Part shown: piece by piece, positions 54,402 through 62,755 of the stretch
How positions within the stretch are numbered: position 1 is the first letter of the stretch
How the letters are laid out: each line of letters begins with the position of its first letter
Assembly (NCBI GenBank): GCA_963807225.1
Contig: CAWEAD010000011.1
Coordinates: forward strand, 1 to 64,000
Direction: 5' to 3'
Source: JAGVGT01 sp963807225
Lineage (GTDB): Bacteria; Desulfobacterota; Desulfobulbia; Desulfobulbales; JAGXFP01
DNA: 64,000 bases
Program-made: the position numbers and the translations under genes
Notes under the pieces: generated by a model
Database searches by the model: none
The model's input: only the letters and a program-made list of their open reading frames with translations
Told to the model about the DNA's origin: nothing

Positions 54402-56393
54402 TCAAAAATCAACGCTTGCCTTCACCCACAGCAACCGGCCTGGCTCATTGACCCGGTCGGTCTGGAGATAACCGCTCACCGCCGCCCCCGCCTTGCTGAT
54501 ATGCTCCGCATAGTTGATGTCGAACAGGTTGTCCACCCCGGTGGTCAACAACCAGCCGGCACCGGTGCGATAGCCGCCGTTGATCGCCACCGTGGTAAAG
54601 CCGGGCGTCTCGCCGAGATCCTGGCCGACGATGGTGCCATAACCGACATGAACCCGGTCCTGCCGTGCCACTGCCCGCGCCATGATTCCCGCCGACCAGA
54701 CCGAATCGTCGTAAGTAATTCCCAGAGTAGCCTCCGGCGGGGCGACTTGAGCCAACGGGGTGTCGAAGGTGTTATCTTCTCCCCGGGTATATGCCATAGT
54801 GGTGTTGAGTCGCCAGGCCCTGGTCAGAAAATAGGTGAGATCCGCCTCCCCGCCGTACAGGGTTGCATCTACGTTCAGCGCCGTCGCCGGAGTCTGCCTG
54901 ATCAGGATGAAGTCGTCAATCTTGGTGTAATATACCGAGACATTAGCCACGACGACCGAGGAACGATAGGCCAGGCCCAGATCGATCTGATTGCTTTTTT
55001 CCTCCTTGACGTTGAAATTCTTGGCCCGCTCCCAGTAATCCGGAGAACGTACCGCCCGGCCGAACCCGGCTAAAACGGTCAACGCTTTTGCCATCAGGTC
55101 CTGCTCATAACGGAGAAAACCGGCCGGATTGGTGGATTCAGCCCTGGTACCGGCAGGAACACCGCCGTAATTGGCCGAAGTCTTCAAGGCCTCGGCCTTG
55201 GTTCTGTCGACCCGCACCCCGCCGATCACCCGGTTCCGCTCACTCAGCCCTCCGGTTACTTCCGCGAAAACGCCCATGGATTGAAATTCCGCATCATCCT
55301 CACGCACCTTCCCAGTCACCGAGGGAATGGTCATCATCGAACTGGCGGATCTTAGCGTGTGTTGGTTTTTCTGGTAGTCAACCCCGCCGACCATGAAGAT
55401 CGTGTCGGTGAAATCAAGCTGGGTCTCGATGCGACCGCCCAGGGTGGTTCGATCGGGATTGCTGACCATGCGCATGCCGGTGGGGGTCCGCAGGGAGAAG
55501 TTGTCCATGATGTGATCGACGTAGTTGTGGTAAGCCTTCACCTCCAGCCGTTCCACCAATTCCGACAGTCTTTTTGATTCCAGCCTTACCCCGTAACCGG
55601 TGCGGGCAAACTTGACTCCATCCATGCTGCGGTCTGCATAGGCGGCCTCGCCGTCACTCAGGTCGAGATTCAATTCCACCCGGTTGTCGGCCGAGGGAGT
55701 CCAGCCCAGCTGTTCCGAGACGCTCCAGCGCCGATATCGGGAGTGGACTTCACGGCCGTCGCCGTCTTCGAAATCCTTCATCTGCGAAGTGGTGGCCGTC
55801 AGGCGGGTAAAAACCTGCTCCACTCCGGCGGAGCCATCCACCACCCCATCCCGGCGCCCGAAGCTGCCGGCCAGCCCGCTGGCGAAGAAGCGGGTACCCG
55901 GCTCTTCGAAACGCTGGGTATAGCGATCGAAGAGGACGGTCCCGGCCAGGTTGCCGCCGCCGTAGAGCACGGTTTGCGGCCCCTTGATCACCTTGACCGT
56001 GTCGAAAATCTCCGGGTAGATATAGGCGGTGGGCGGGTCCATGCGATTGCCGCAACCACCGAAGATGTAATCGCCGTTCTGCAGAATGTTGAGCCGCGAA
56101 CCGGCCAACCCCCGAAAAGTAGGATCACCGTCGGTGCCGCCCTTGCGGGCCACGCTGAAACCGGGAATATTCTTCAGAAAAGAGGCGCCGTCCGAGGCCG
56201 GCACCGGCTGGCGCGGCGCCTTGGGATCGGTTTCGACGGTGAGCGGGTCGCTCATCGCCGGGGCGGTCACCACCATGGTGCCGAGATATTCCGGGCCGGT
56301 CAAATCGACTCCGACGGCCGGTGTCGCCACAATTAGCGCCGATAACCCCAGGGTCAGCGCCAGCGCAAGTCTTCTTTTGTTTCCATTCCTCAT
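54402..56393 (-). CDS. TonB-dependent copper receptor (OprC/NosA-like)
   Basis: The 663-residue outer-membrane receptor has a signal peptide, a TonB-box-like GTMVVTA, a plug domain (KGPQTVLYGGGNLAGTVLFDR) and a 22-stranded barrel ending in KASVDF. The plug segment CGNRMDPPTAYIYPE and the barrel segment VDHIMDNFSLR carry C114-xxx-M118 and H294-x-M296. These match the CxxxM and HxM copper ligands known for Pseudomonas OprC. I use the ATG at 56393, with GGGAG upstream. It lies downstream of tonB in the same transcription unit. Confidence 0.88.
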   Translation of the reverse strand: MRNGNKRRLALALTLGLSALIVATPAVGVDLTGPEYLGTMVVTAPAMSDPLTVETDPKAPRQPVPASDGASFLKNIPGFSVARKGGTDGDPTFRGLAGSRLNILQNGDYIFGGCGNRMDPPTAYIYPEIFDTVKVIKGPQTVLYGGGNLAGTVLFDRYTQRFEEPGTRFFASGLAGSFGRRDGVVDGSAGVEQVFTRLTATTSQMKDFEDGDGREVHSRYRRWSVSEQLGWTPSADNRVELNLDLSDGEAAYADRSMDGVKFARTGYGVRLESKRLSELVERLEVKAYHNYVDHIMDNFSLRTPTGMRMVSNPDRTTLGGRIETQLDFTDTIFMVGGVDYQKNQHTLRSASSMMTIPSVTGKVREDDAEFQSMGVFAEVTGGLSERNRVIGGVRVDRTKAEALKTSANYGGVPAGTRAESTNPAGFLRYEQDLMAKALTVLAGFGRAVRSPDYWERAKNFNVKEEKSNQIDLGLAYRSSVVVANVSVYYTKIDDFILIRQTPATALNVDATLYGGEADLTYFLTRAWRLNTTMAYTRGEDNTFDTPLAQVAPPEATLGITYDDSVWSAGIMARAVARQDRVHVGYGTIVGQDLGETPGFTTVAINGGYRTGAGWLLTTGVDNLFDINYAEHISKAGAAVSGYLQTDRVNEPGRLLWVKASVDF

Positions 56394-56513
56394 TCTCTTG
56401 TTCTCCCTCTGACTGATTGACTTGATATTGCAGGCGGCCTTCCCGGTCGCATCTCCCTTCCATGATGGCTTCCCCTGGCGGGAACCTTCCCTTCCCCCAC
56501 TCACCAACCCGTT

Positions 56514-57329
56514 TCAGCGCAAGCGAAAATCCATCGTGAAACTGAAGGATAAGGGCAACTCTCCCGGGTCCGGCGGCGGTGGTAGCGGCAATGAACGTTC
56601 AACGGCTTTCCGGGCCGCCTCCCGCAGCCGAGGCACCCCTCCGGCAATCGATAACTCGGCGAGGCTCCCATCGCTCTCTATCCTCAGGCTGACCAGGACC
56701 TCGCCCTCCAATCGCCGGCGGCGGGCCAGGGCAGGATACTCTTTGTGGGACTCGATCCTGGCAAAGAGCTCCTCCAGATAGCGGCGCCGAACCATGCTGT
56801 TTACCGGGGCGGTCGCAGTCTCGGTCGCCGCCTCTGCAGCCGCCGGAGAAATCGGTTCCGGCTTGGCGATTTCCGGCAGAGTCTGAACCGGGGCCGGCTG
56901 AACCGGGGCCGGTTGAACTGGAGGCGTTATCCCGCTTTGTTCGACCGGCGGCAGGACCTCGGCCGACACTTCGGGCCGGGATGGTTTTTGCGGAGGCTTG
57001 ATTTTCTGTGGCGCCGGCAGCTGATACCTAGGTGGCGTCGGTTTAGGCACCGACACCGCCGGAAGCTTCTGAACAACCCTTGGCCGGGGCGACGCCAACT
57101 TGCGGAAAGTAAGATGCGTAACCGGCGCTTCTTTCTGATGGGGCAAGGAAACGATCGGCGTGGGCTGCCAGCCGAAAAGCATCAGGTGCAGCACCAACGA
57201 CAGCAAGGCGGCGACCAGCCAGACCCAGGCCTCCCGGCTGAACTTCCCGCCGGGTTTAAAACCGGCCGGCGCACTCCGAAGGTCAAACCATGACCAGCCG
57301 TAACGCACGATTCGACCGATGCTCGGCAT
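56514..57329 (-). CDS. tonB: TonB-family energy transducer
   Basis: The 271-residue protein has a membrane anchor with the conserved histidine (WLVAALLSLVLHLMLFGW). A long proline-rich periplasmic linker follows (repeats such as PVQPAPVQPAPVQTLPEI), then a C-terminal TonB domain (EYPALARRRRLEGEVLVSLR, then AARKAVERSLPLPPPP). It transmits proton-motive force from ExbBD to outer-membrane receptors. The receptor gene is immediately downstream. Confidence 0.88.
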   Translation of the reverse strand: MPSIGRIVRYGWSWFDLRSAPAGFKPGGKFSREAWVWLVAALLSLVLHLMLFGWQPTPIVSLPHQKEAPVTHLTFRKLASPRPRVVQKLPAVSVPKPTPPRYQLPAPQKIKPPQKPSRPEVSAEVLPPVEQSGITPPVQPAPVQPAPVQTLPEIAKPEPISPAAAEAATETATAPVNSMVRRRYLEELFARIESHKEYPALARRRRLEGEVLVSLRIESDGSLAELSIAGGVPRLREAARKAVERSLPLPPPPDPGELPLSFSFTMDFRLR

Positions 57330-57332
57330 CGT

Positions 57333-57731
57333 TTATTGCGCCAAGGTAATGATATCCACCCCGGTGGCGCCGGCCAGCCGCGCCGCATCCAGAACGGTTA
57401 CCGTCAAACCCAGCGGCGCGACCCGGTCACCGCGCAGAAGCAAACGCTTGTCGTCGCGGCCCTGCAATTCCTGCCGCAAGCGACCCTCCAGCTCTACCTC
57501 GACAATGGTTTCCTCACCAAGCCGAATCCGCCCCTGATCATCCAACACCACCTGGAGGATATCCTCTGCCAAGGCGGCACCGCTTTCGGCGCTGGGCAGA
57601 TCCAGGGGGATCGCTTCCTCGCGGACAAAATGCGAGGTCAACATAAAGAAGACCAACAACAGAAAAACCACATCGATCAGAGGAGTGAGATTCGGCCCCT
57701 GGACGGGCCGACGCCGGCCCTCAAAATGCAT
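57333..57731 (-). CDS. exbD: ExbD/TolR-family proton channel subunit
   Basis: The 132-residue protein has one membrane helix with the essential aspartate (NLTPLIDVVFLLLVFFML) and a periplasmic domain. It overlaps exbB by 11 bases and is followed three bases later by tonB. Together they energise the copper receptor. Confidence 0.9.
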   Translation of the reverse strand: MHFEGRRRPVQGPNLTPLIDVVFLLLVFFMLTSHFVREEAIPLDLPSAESGAALAEDILQVVLDDQGRIRLGEETIVEVELEGRLRQELQGRDDKRLLLRGDRVAPLGLTVTVLDAARLAGATGVDIITLAQ

Positions 57732-58383
57732 TGCTCAACACCTCCGGCCGCTGGCCGACCGGTTCATCTTTCTCTTCGGCGACCTCGCCCGGCCGGCGTT
57801 CCAGGACCAGCGAGGCATAATGACGCAAAGTTCGGGCCCGCCGATCGGCGAGCCCCTCCAGCATGTGCAGCAACAAAAGGACAGGGATGGCAACCGCCAG
57901 ACCGACCCCGGTGGTAATCATCGCCTCCCAGATTCCACCGGCCAGGGCCTGGGCATCGACCCTCCCGCCAGCCAGTTCAATTACCCTGAAAGCCTTGATC
58001 ATGCCGGTGATGGTCCCGAAAAGTCCCAACAGCGGAGCGGTATTGCCCAGGACCGAGAGGGTGCGAAACCCGCGCTCCATGCGTTGCAGTTCAGCCGAAC
58101 CGAGTCGGGAAGCGACCTGATTAAGATCCCGCACCCCAGCCTCGGCCGCAGCCAGCATCTCCCGGACAATATTGACCTCTGGACCCCGCCCTTCAATCTC
58201 ATCTAAGGAGTATCTTCGGCGACCAAGGACCTCGCCCAACTTGGTTTCCAGATCATCGGCCGGCCTGGCCAGAAAGAAAAAAAAGATCAGGCGCTCTACC
58301 ACAATGGTCCCCGCCAACAGCGAGTAACCGATGAGGATCAGCACCACCGGACCGCCTTTACTGATAATCTCTTCCCAACTCAA
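57721..58383 (-). CDS. exbB: ExbB/TolQ-family proton channel subunit
   Basis: The 220-residue protein has three membrane helices and the MotA/TolQ/ExbB motif (NTAPLLGLFGTITGMIKAF, then WEAMITTGVGLAVAIPVLLLL). The start is probably the TTG at 58383 (MSWEEIISKGGP), which has GAGGG five bases upstream; a TTG at 58401 is also open. It is the first gene of the minus-strand run exbB-exbD-tonB-receptor-nosL-nosL. A NikR-type site lies 151 bases upstream. Confidence 0.88.
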   Translation of the reverse strand: MSWEEIISKGGPVVLILIGYSLLAGTIVVERLIFFFFLARPADDLETKLGEVLGRRRYSLDEIEGRGPEVNIVREMLAAAEAGVRDLNQVASRLGSAELQRMERGFRTLSVLGNTAPLLGLFGTITGMIKAFRVIELAGGRVDAQALAGGIWEAMITTGVGLAVAIPVLLLLHMLEGLADRRARTLRHYASLVLERRPGEVAEEKDEPVGQRPEVLSNAF

Positions 58384-58533
58384 ATTGTCCCTCGTAGTCA
58401 ATCTATGCAGTTCCGAGCGCTTTTGCAGGCTCCAAAAGTGCCAGGGAAACTACCACGCCGTGGCGGTGGCAACAATGCGGCAAATTGTCGCAGGCCTACC
58501 GGGATATACCCTGGTCAATTGAAAAGGCCCCAA

Positions 58534-58560
58534 GTGCTACAATTTTCATACAGGTAGCAC
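58534..58560. promoter_or_regulatory. NikR-type operator, copy 1
   Basis: GTGCTAC at 58534-58540 and GTAGCAC at 58554-58560 are perfect inverted halves separated by 13 bases. NikR sites of the form GTGTTAC-N13/14-GTAACAC have been described for deltaproteobacteria. It lies in the divergent region between exbB and nikMN, nearer to exbB. Confidence 0.75.
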
Positions 58561-58624
58561 TAACTATTCGACACGCTCCCTCTGCCCGGATAATTACGGA
58601 AAAAGTTTATTTATCACCAAACCT

Positions 58625-58651
58625 GTGCTACATTTCTAAATAGCGTAACAC
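58625..58651. promoter_or_regulatory. NikR-type operator, copy 2
   Basis: GTGCTAC at 58625-58631 and GTAACAC at 58645-58651, again with exactly 13 bases between them, starting 91 bases after copy 1. It ends 16 bases before the nikMN ATG, so binding would block transcription or initiation of that gene. One mismatch separates the two half sites. Confidence 0.75.
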
Positions 58652-58667
58652 CAATTGAGGAACCACC

Positions 58668-59720
58668 ATGCATATGGCCGACGCTTTACTCTCTCCCACC
58701 GTCGGTGGCGTGATGTGGGCCGCCACCGCCGCCGCCACCGTTTACTGCTCGACCAAGGTCCGGCAGAGCCTGGACGACCGCAAGATTCCCCTGATGGGGG
58801 TACTGGCCGCCTTTGTCTTCGCGGCCCAGATGATCAACTTCACCATCCCCGGTACCGGTTCCAGTGGCCACCTGGGCGGCGGCTTGCTGCTGGCCATCCT
58901 CCTGGGGCCTTACGCCGCCTTCCTGGCCATCGCCTCGGTGCTGACCGTCCAGGCCCTGTTCTTCGCCGATGGCGGGCTGCTGGCCCTGGGCTGCAATATC
59001 TTCAACCTGGGGTTTTTCCCCTGCTTTATCGCCTATCCCCTGATCTACAAGAAAATCGTCGGCCGCCACCCTACGTCGGGACGCATAATGGCCGGCAGCG
59101 TAATCGCCGGGGTAATCGGCCTGCAGCTCGGCGCCCTGGGCGTGGTCTTGGAAACCACGCTCTCCGGCATCTCGGAACTGCCCTTCTCCACCTTTGTTTT
59201 GCTGATGCAACCCATCCACCTGGCCATCGGCATCGTCGAAGGATTGGTCACCGCCGGGGTTATCTCTTTTGTCTGGAAAGCCCGGCCGGAAATCCTCGAT
59301 AAGGCCGCCACCGATCAGCCGCTGGGTTCCCTACCCCTCAAACCGGTACTGATCGGGCTGGCCCTGGCCACGGTTTTCACCGGCGGCTTCCTCTCCTGGT
59401 ATGCCTCCGGGCACCCGGACGGGCTGGAATGGTCGATGTTCAAGGTCGCCGGCGAAGAGGAACTGGCCAGCCCGAACAATAGCGTGCACCAAGCCCTTGA
59501 AGGGCTCCAGGAGAAGACCGCAATCCTGCCGGATTACGGTTTCAGGAATAACGGCGAAAAAGGCGGAGAGGCAAAGGTCGAGCCCGGCCGGCTCGGCACC
59601 TCGGTGGCCGGCCTGGTCGGCGGCCTGCTGGTCATGCTGCTGGGCGTATTGATCGGCCTGGCCTTGAAGAAACGCGGCGCTGGCCAAAGCCTTCATCAAC
59701 ACCCGCATCCTCACGTCTGA
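58668..59720 (+). CDS. nikMN: Nickel/cobalt ECF transporter substrate component (CbiM/NikMN-type)
   Basis: The 350-residue membrane protein starts MHMADALLSP, whose N-terminal Met-His motif binds the metal in CbiM/NikM. It has GTGSSGHLGGGLLLAILLGP and about six helices in the M part. A C-terminal N-like part (PDGLEWSM, then a final helix) fuses the auxiliary subunit, as in NikMN fusions. The C-terminus is histidine-rich (HQHPHPHV). It is followed by cbiQ and cbiO. NikR-type sites upstream make nickel the likely substrate. Confidence 0.88.
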   Translation: MHMADALLSPTVGGVMWAATAAATVYCSTKVRQSLDDRKIPLMGVLAAFVFAAQMINFTIPGTGSSGHLGGGLLLAILLGPYAAFLAIASVLTVQALFFADGGLLALGCNIFNLGFFPCFIAYPLIYKKIVGRHPTSGRIMAGSVIAGVIGLQLGALGVVLETTLSGISELPFSTFVLLMQPIHLAIGIVEGLVTAGVISFVWKARPEILDKAATDQPLGSLPLKPVLIGLALATVFTGGFLSWYASGHPDGLEWSMFKVAGEEELASPNNSVHQALEGLQEKTAILPDYGFRNNGEKGGEAKVEPGRLGTSVAGLVGGLLVMLLGVLIGLALKKRGAGQSLHQHPHPHV

Positions 59721-59725
59721 GTCGA

Positions 59726-59767
59726 GAAGGCCCGGCGGGATGAGGGATCACCCGCCGGGCCTTTTTT
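59726..59767 (+). terminator. Terminator between nikMN and cbiQ
   Basis: The stem GGCCCGGCGGG pairs with CCCGCCGGGCC around an 11-base loop and is followed by six T residues. It sits inside the transporter gene series, 33 bases before cbiQ. It may lower transcription of cbiQ and cbiO relative to nikMN, or cbiQ may have its own promoter. Confidence 0.85.
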
Positions 59768-59799
59768 ATTTGCCTGATCCCGTGTGATACCCTGGGAAG

Positions 59800-60621
59800 A
59801 TGTCTAACAAAATCGATCGTGCCTTCTACGAGATCGGCGGCCTGGATGATCTGGCCCGGGCGGAAACCCCACTGCACCGGCTCGACCCCAGGGCCAAACT
59901 GCTGACCACGGCTGTCTTCATCTTCAGTGTAGTCTCCTTCGGCAAATACGAAATCGCCGGGCTCCTACCCTTCTTCCTCTATCCGGCGGTGCTGGTCGGC
60001 ATCGGCAACCTGCCCCTGGGCTATCTGCTGAAGAAATTGCTGCTGGTGTCGCCCTTCGTGATCTTCATCGGCATCTTCAATCCCTGGCTGGATCGGACCA
60101 TCCTGCTGCAGCTGGGCCCCGTCGGCATCAGCGGCGGCTGGATCTCCTTTTTCTCTCTGCTCCTGCGCTTCACTCTGACCGTCGGCGCCGCTCTGCTGCT
60201 CATCGCCTCCACCGGCTTCGCCACCATCTGCATGGCCATGGAAAAGTTGGGCGCACCCAAGATTTTCACCGTCCAGCTGCTGCTGCTCTATCGTTATCTC
60301 TTTATTCTGATCGGCGAGGCAACCCGGATGATCCGGGCTCACGCCCTGCGCTCTTTCAACCGCAAGGGCAAGATCACCTTCCGGGTCTTCCTGCAGATGC
60401 TGGGCAACTTGCTGCTCCGCACCATCGACCGGGCTCAACGGATCCACATGGCCATGCTCTCCAGGGCTTTCACTGGAGAAATACGAATCGTCAGGCAGTT
60501 CCGATTCGGTTATAGAGAATTTTTTTTCCTGGCCGGTTTCAGCACCTTCTTCATCGCCCTGCGCTTGACCGATGCCATTGACCTGCTGGGCCGCCTGGTT
60601 TTAGGGACCGTTATGAAATGA
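59800..60621 (+). CDS. cbiQ: Cobalt/nickel ECF transporter transmembrane protein CbiQ/NikQ
   Basis: The 273-residue T component has five or so membrane helices. Its two coupling motifs contact the ATPase: MIRAHALRSFN and the C-terminal MAMLSRAFTGE (the Ala-Arg-Gly-type motifs of EcfT). LDPRAKLLTTAVFIF at the N-terminus is typical of CbiQ. It works with the nikMN and cbiO products. Confidence 0.9.
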   Translation: MSNKIDRAFYEIGGLDDLARAETPLHRLDPRAKLLTTAVFIFSVVSFGKYEIAGLLPFFLYPAVLVGIGNLPLGYLLKKLLLVSPFVIFIGIFNPWLDRTILLQLGPVGISGGWISFFSLLLRFTLTVGAALLLIASTGFATICMAMEKLGAPKIFTVQLLLLYRYLFILIGEATRMIRAHALRSFNRKGKITFRVFLQMLGNLLLRTIDRAQRIHMAMLSRAFTGEIRIVRQFRFGYREFFFLAGFSTFFIALRLTDAIDLLGRLVLGTVMK

Positions 60622-60764
60622 CCATGCCGCCACGGTACCTTTATCCCGGTCATGCCAACTCGAAATCCCGGCTATTGTTAAAGAACGGGCCGGAGCTCGG
60701 CCGGAGGTCGAAACTGAATTTTGTCTTCCCCACCAGTACTTGATCACCTTAGAGGATAGCCCCG
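60622..60764. other. Intergenic region between cbiQ and cbiO
   Basis: About 140 bases with no gene. The cbiO ATG at 60765 is preceded by GAGGATAGCCCCG-type sequence giving a ribosome site. No promoter or operator was recognised. Confidence 0.3.
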
Positions 60765-61520
60765 ATGAGCCACCATATCGTCGAAGTCAGAGACCTTAAA
60801 TTTCATTACCCGGACCGGACCCCGGCCCTGGCCGGGGTCTCCTTCCGGATCCGGCACGGAGAGTCGGTGGCTATCGTCGGCGCCAATGGCGCGGGCAAGT
60901 CCACCCTGCTCCAGCACCTGAACGGCTATCTCACACCCAGCCAAGGGGAGGTGCTGATCGGCGACTTTCGGCTCACTCGGGATACGGTGCGGGAAGTACG
61001 GCGTACGGTGGGCATGGTCTTTCAGGATCCGGACGATCAGCTCTTCATGTCGACGGTCTTCGACGACGTCGCCTTCGGCCCCCTGAATCTGGGCCTAACC
61101 CCGGACGAGGTCAGCGTCCGGGTGACCAAGGCCCTGGAGACCGTGGGAATGAGCCACCTTCGGGATCGGCCGCCCTACCGGCTTTCCACCGGGCAGAAAC
61201 GGCGAGTCGCCATCGCCTCGGTCCTTTCCATGAGCCCGGACATCCTGGTCATGGACGAACCCTCCTCCGGCCTCGATCCCTGGGCCCGCACCCAGCTCAT
61301 CAACCTTTTGCGGACCTTCCACCATACCAAGATCATCGCCAGCCACGACCTCGACCTGGTGGTCGACCTCTGCGAACGGACCATCGTCATGCACGAAGGT
61401 CAAATCAGCGCCGACGGGCCGACCATGGAGATCTTCGCAAACGAGGAACTGCTGGCCGCCAGTTGCCTGGAAAAACCCCTGCGCATGCAGGGCTGCCCGG
61501 TTTGCGGCGACCGGAAATAA
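60765..61520 (+). CDS. cbiO: Cobalt/nickel ECF transporter ATPase CbiO/NikO
   Basis: The 251-residue ABC ATPase has Walker A VGANGAGKST, Q-loop VGMVFQDPDDQLF, signature LSTGQKRRVAIA, Walker B ILVMDEPSSGLDP and H-loop IASHDLDLV. A short C-terminal cysteine pair (CPVCGDRK) is an unusual tail that might bind metal. It powers the ECF transporter encoded upstream. Confidence 0.93.
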   Translation: MSHHIVEVRDLKFHYPDRTPALAGVSFRIRHGESVAIVGANGAGKSTLLQHLNGYLTPSQGEVLIGDFRLTRDTVREVRRTVGMVFQDPDDQLFMSTVFDDVAFGPLNLGLTPDEVSVRVTKALETVGMSHLRDRPPYRLSTGQKRRVAIASVLSMSPDILVMDEPSSGLDPWARTQLINLLRTFHHTKIIASHDLDLVVDLCERTIVMHEGQISADGPTMEIFANEELLAASCLEKPLRMQGCPVCGDRK

Positions 61521-61557
61521 TCCGCCCCGCCATAGTCGAACCGGCCCGGCCGGCCAC

Positions 61558-61593
61558 AAAAAAAGGCCCGGAGGCGCTACCGCCCCGGGCCTT
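61558..61593. terminator. Terminator between cbiO and the small secreted protein
   Basis: The stem AAAGGCCCGGnGGCG pairs with CGCCCCGGGCCTTT around CTAC. The T-tract is clearest on the minus strand, serving the 101-residue gene that ends at 61618. It probably also stops cbiO transcription. Confidence 0.8.
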
Positions 61594-61617
61594 TCCCGAC
61601 ATCCTGCCTTTTTCGCT

Positions 61618-61923
61618 TCAGTCCACGATTTGGACCAGCATCTGGCGGATGGTGTAAGTCGACTTGTGGGAGGCCACCGGCGACTCGGTGTTCTTCATGT
61701 TGTCGCGGTTGATGAAGGCCGGGCAGATGGCGGCGATCCGGTCCTCGGTCTGGACGATGACGGCGATCTTCTTTTCGACCTCCGCCATATTGCGCTCCTG
61801 GCGCTGGACGGCCTGGCGCTGCCGATAATCGAGCTTGACCTCGGCCCACGCCACTCCCGCACCCAAAAACACCAGCAAGGCTATCGCCAAGGCCCGCCGT
61901 ATCCACACGGACTGGCCGATCAT
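61618..61923 (-). CDS. Small hypothetical secreted protein
   Basis: A 101-residue protein with a signal peptide (LAIALLVFLGAGVAWA) and a helical mature part (YRQRQAVQRQERNMAEVEKKI) containing a single cysteine. I do not recognise the family. It is convergent with cbiO and shares a terminator. Confidence 0.6.
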   Translation of the reverse strand: MIGQSVWIRRALAIALLVFLGAGVAWAEVKLDYRQRQAVQRQERNMAEVEKKIAVIVQTEDRIAAICPAFINRDNMKNTESPVASHKSTYTIRQMLVQIVD

Positions 61924-62044
61924 TGCCCCGCCTTAGCATCTTCGTAAACTCGATCCTGGCCTGGCCGAGCCAGCGATGTATTATGGAAAAACGTTCAGGA
62001 GAGCAACAAAAAATCCGGAGAAATTCCACCTGCCACGGTTCATT

Positions 62045-62626
62045 TCAGCCCAGCAACCCGAGCGTCGTTCGGGAAATTCCCAGCAAGTGCTCGGCGGAAG
62101 AACCGCCCGCCGCCAGGACCACCAACCCCCAGGTCGTGGCACTGATTGCCCCGGCCATCGCGGCACAGTCCAGGTTGCGGGCGAATTCCCCCCGGACCAC
62201 CCCTTCTTCCAAAGCGGTGGTGAGTACCTGTCGCTCCCTGGCAAAGAGCGACGCCGCCATCTCCTTGGTTTCCTGGTCGTGCTGCTCACCCTCGAAGACG
62301 GAAAAGACCACCAGGCAACCGGCCGGGGTTTGCGGATCTGTGAGAATTCCGATCACCCGGGCATGCCAGCCGGCGATGGCCCCGCGGCTCGTCACCGCAG
62401 CTTCGAAAGTTTCGGCCAGGGCCATTTCGATCCGCTTGATGTAAAGAGAAAAACAGGCCTTAAACAGGGAACGCTTGTTGCCGAAGGCGTTGTAGATGCT
62501 GGTCCGCAGCAGCCCAGTGGCCTCCTCCAGGTCCTGCAGGGAAGTGGCCGAATAACCCTTTTCCCAGAAAAGTTGCATGGCGGTACTCAAAGCCTTCGCC
62601 TCGTCAAACCCCTTGCCCCTCGCCAT
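62045..62626 (-). CDS. TetR/AcrR-family transcriptional regulator
   Basis: The 193-residue protein has an N-terminal TetR helix-turn-helix (KALSTAMQLFWEKGYSATS, LQDLEEATGLLRTSIYNAFG) and a ligand-binding helical domain resembling the C-terminal TetR_C_16 type. The ATG at 62626 follows GAGGGG; the longer start is rejected. It is divergent from the monoheme cytochrome gene and probably controls it through the palindrome at 62705. Confidence 0.87.
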   Translation of the reverse strand: MARGKGFDEAKALSTAMQLFWEKGYSATSLQDLEEATGLLRTSIYNAFGNKRSLFKACFSLYIKRIEMALAETFEAAVTSRGAIAGWHARVIGILTDPQTPAGCLVVFSVFEGEQHDQETKEMAASLFARERQVLTTALEEGVVRGEFARNLDCAAMAGAISATTWGLVVLAAGGSSAEHLLGISRTTLGLLG

Positions 62627-62704
62627 AAGTTGCCCCTCTCGCCTCGCTCTTGGCCCAGAAATGGATTGACACCTCAGTCGTGACAATTTACCATATCGAT
62701 ATTA

Positions 62705-62716
62705 TACTGATCAGTA
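62705..62716. promoter_or_regulatory. Palindromic candidate operator of the TetR regulator
   Basis: TACTGATCAGTA is a perfect 12-bp palindrome, embedded in the broader repeat ATACTGATCAGTACAGTAT. It lies in the divergent region, 79 bases from the TetR start and 40 bases before the cytochrome ATG, overlapping an AT-rich promoter-like stretch. TetR-family operators are typically such short palindromes. Confidence 0.6.
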
Positions 62717-62755
62717 CAGTATTGCCACCGTTTTTCACTTTTCAAGGAGTCCGCG

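Noticed and set aside
58402..58667. Cobalamin riboswitch upstream of the nikMN/cbiM gene
   Set aside because: The region is short and lacks the conserved B12-box; NikR-type repeats explain the regulation better.
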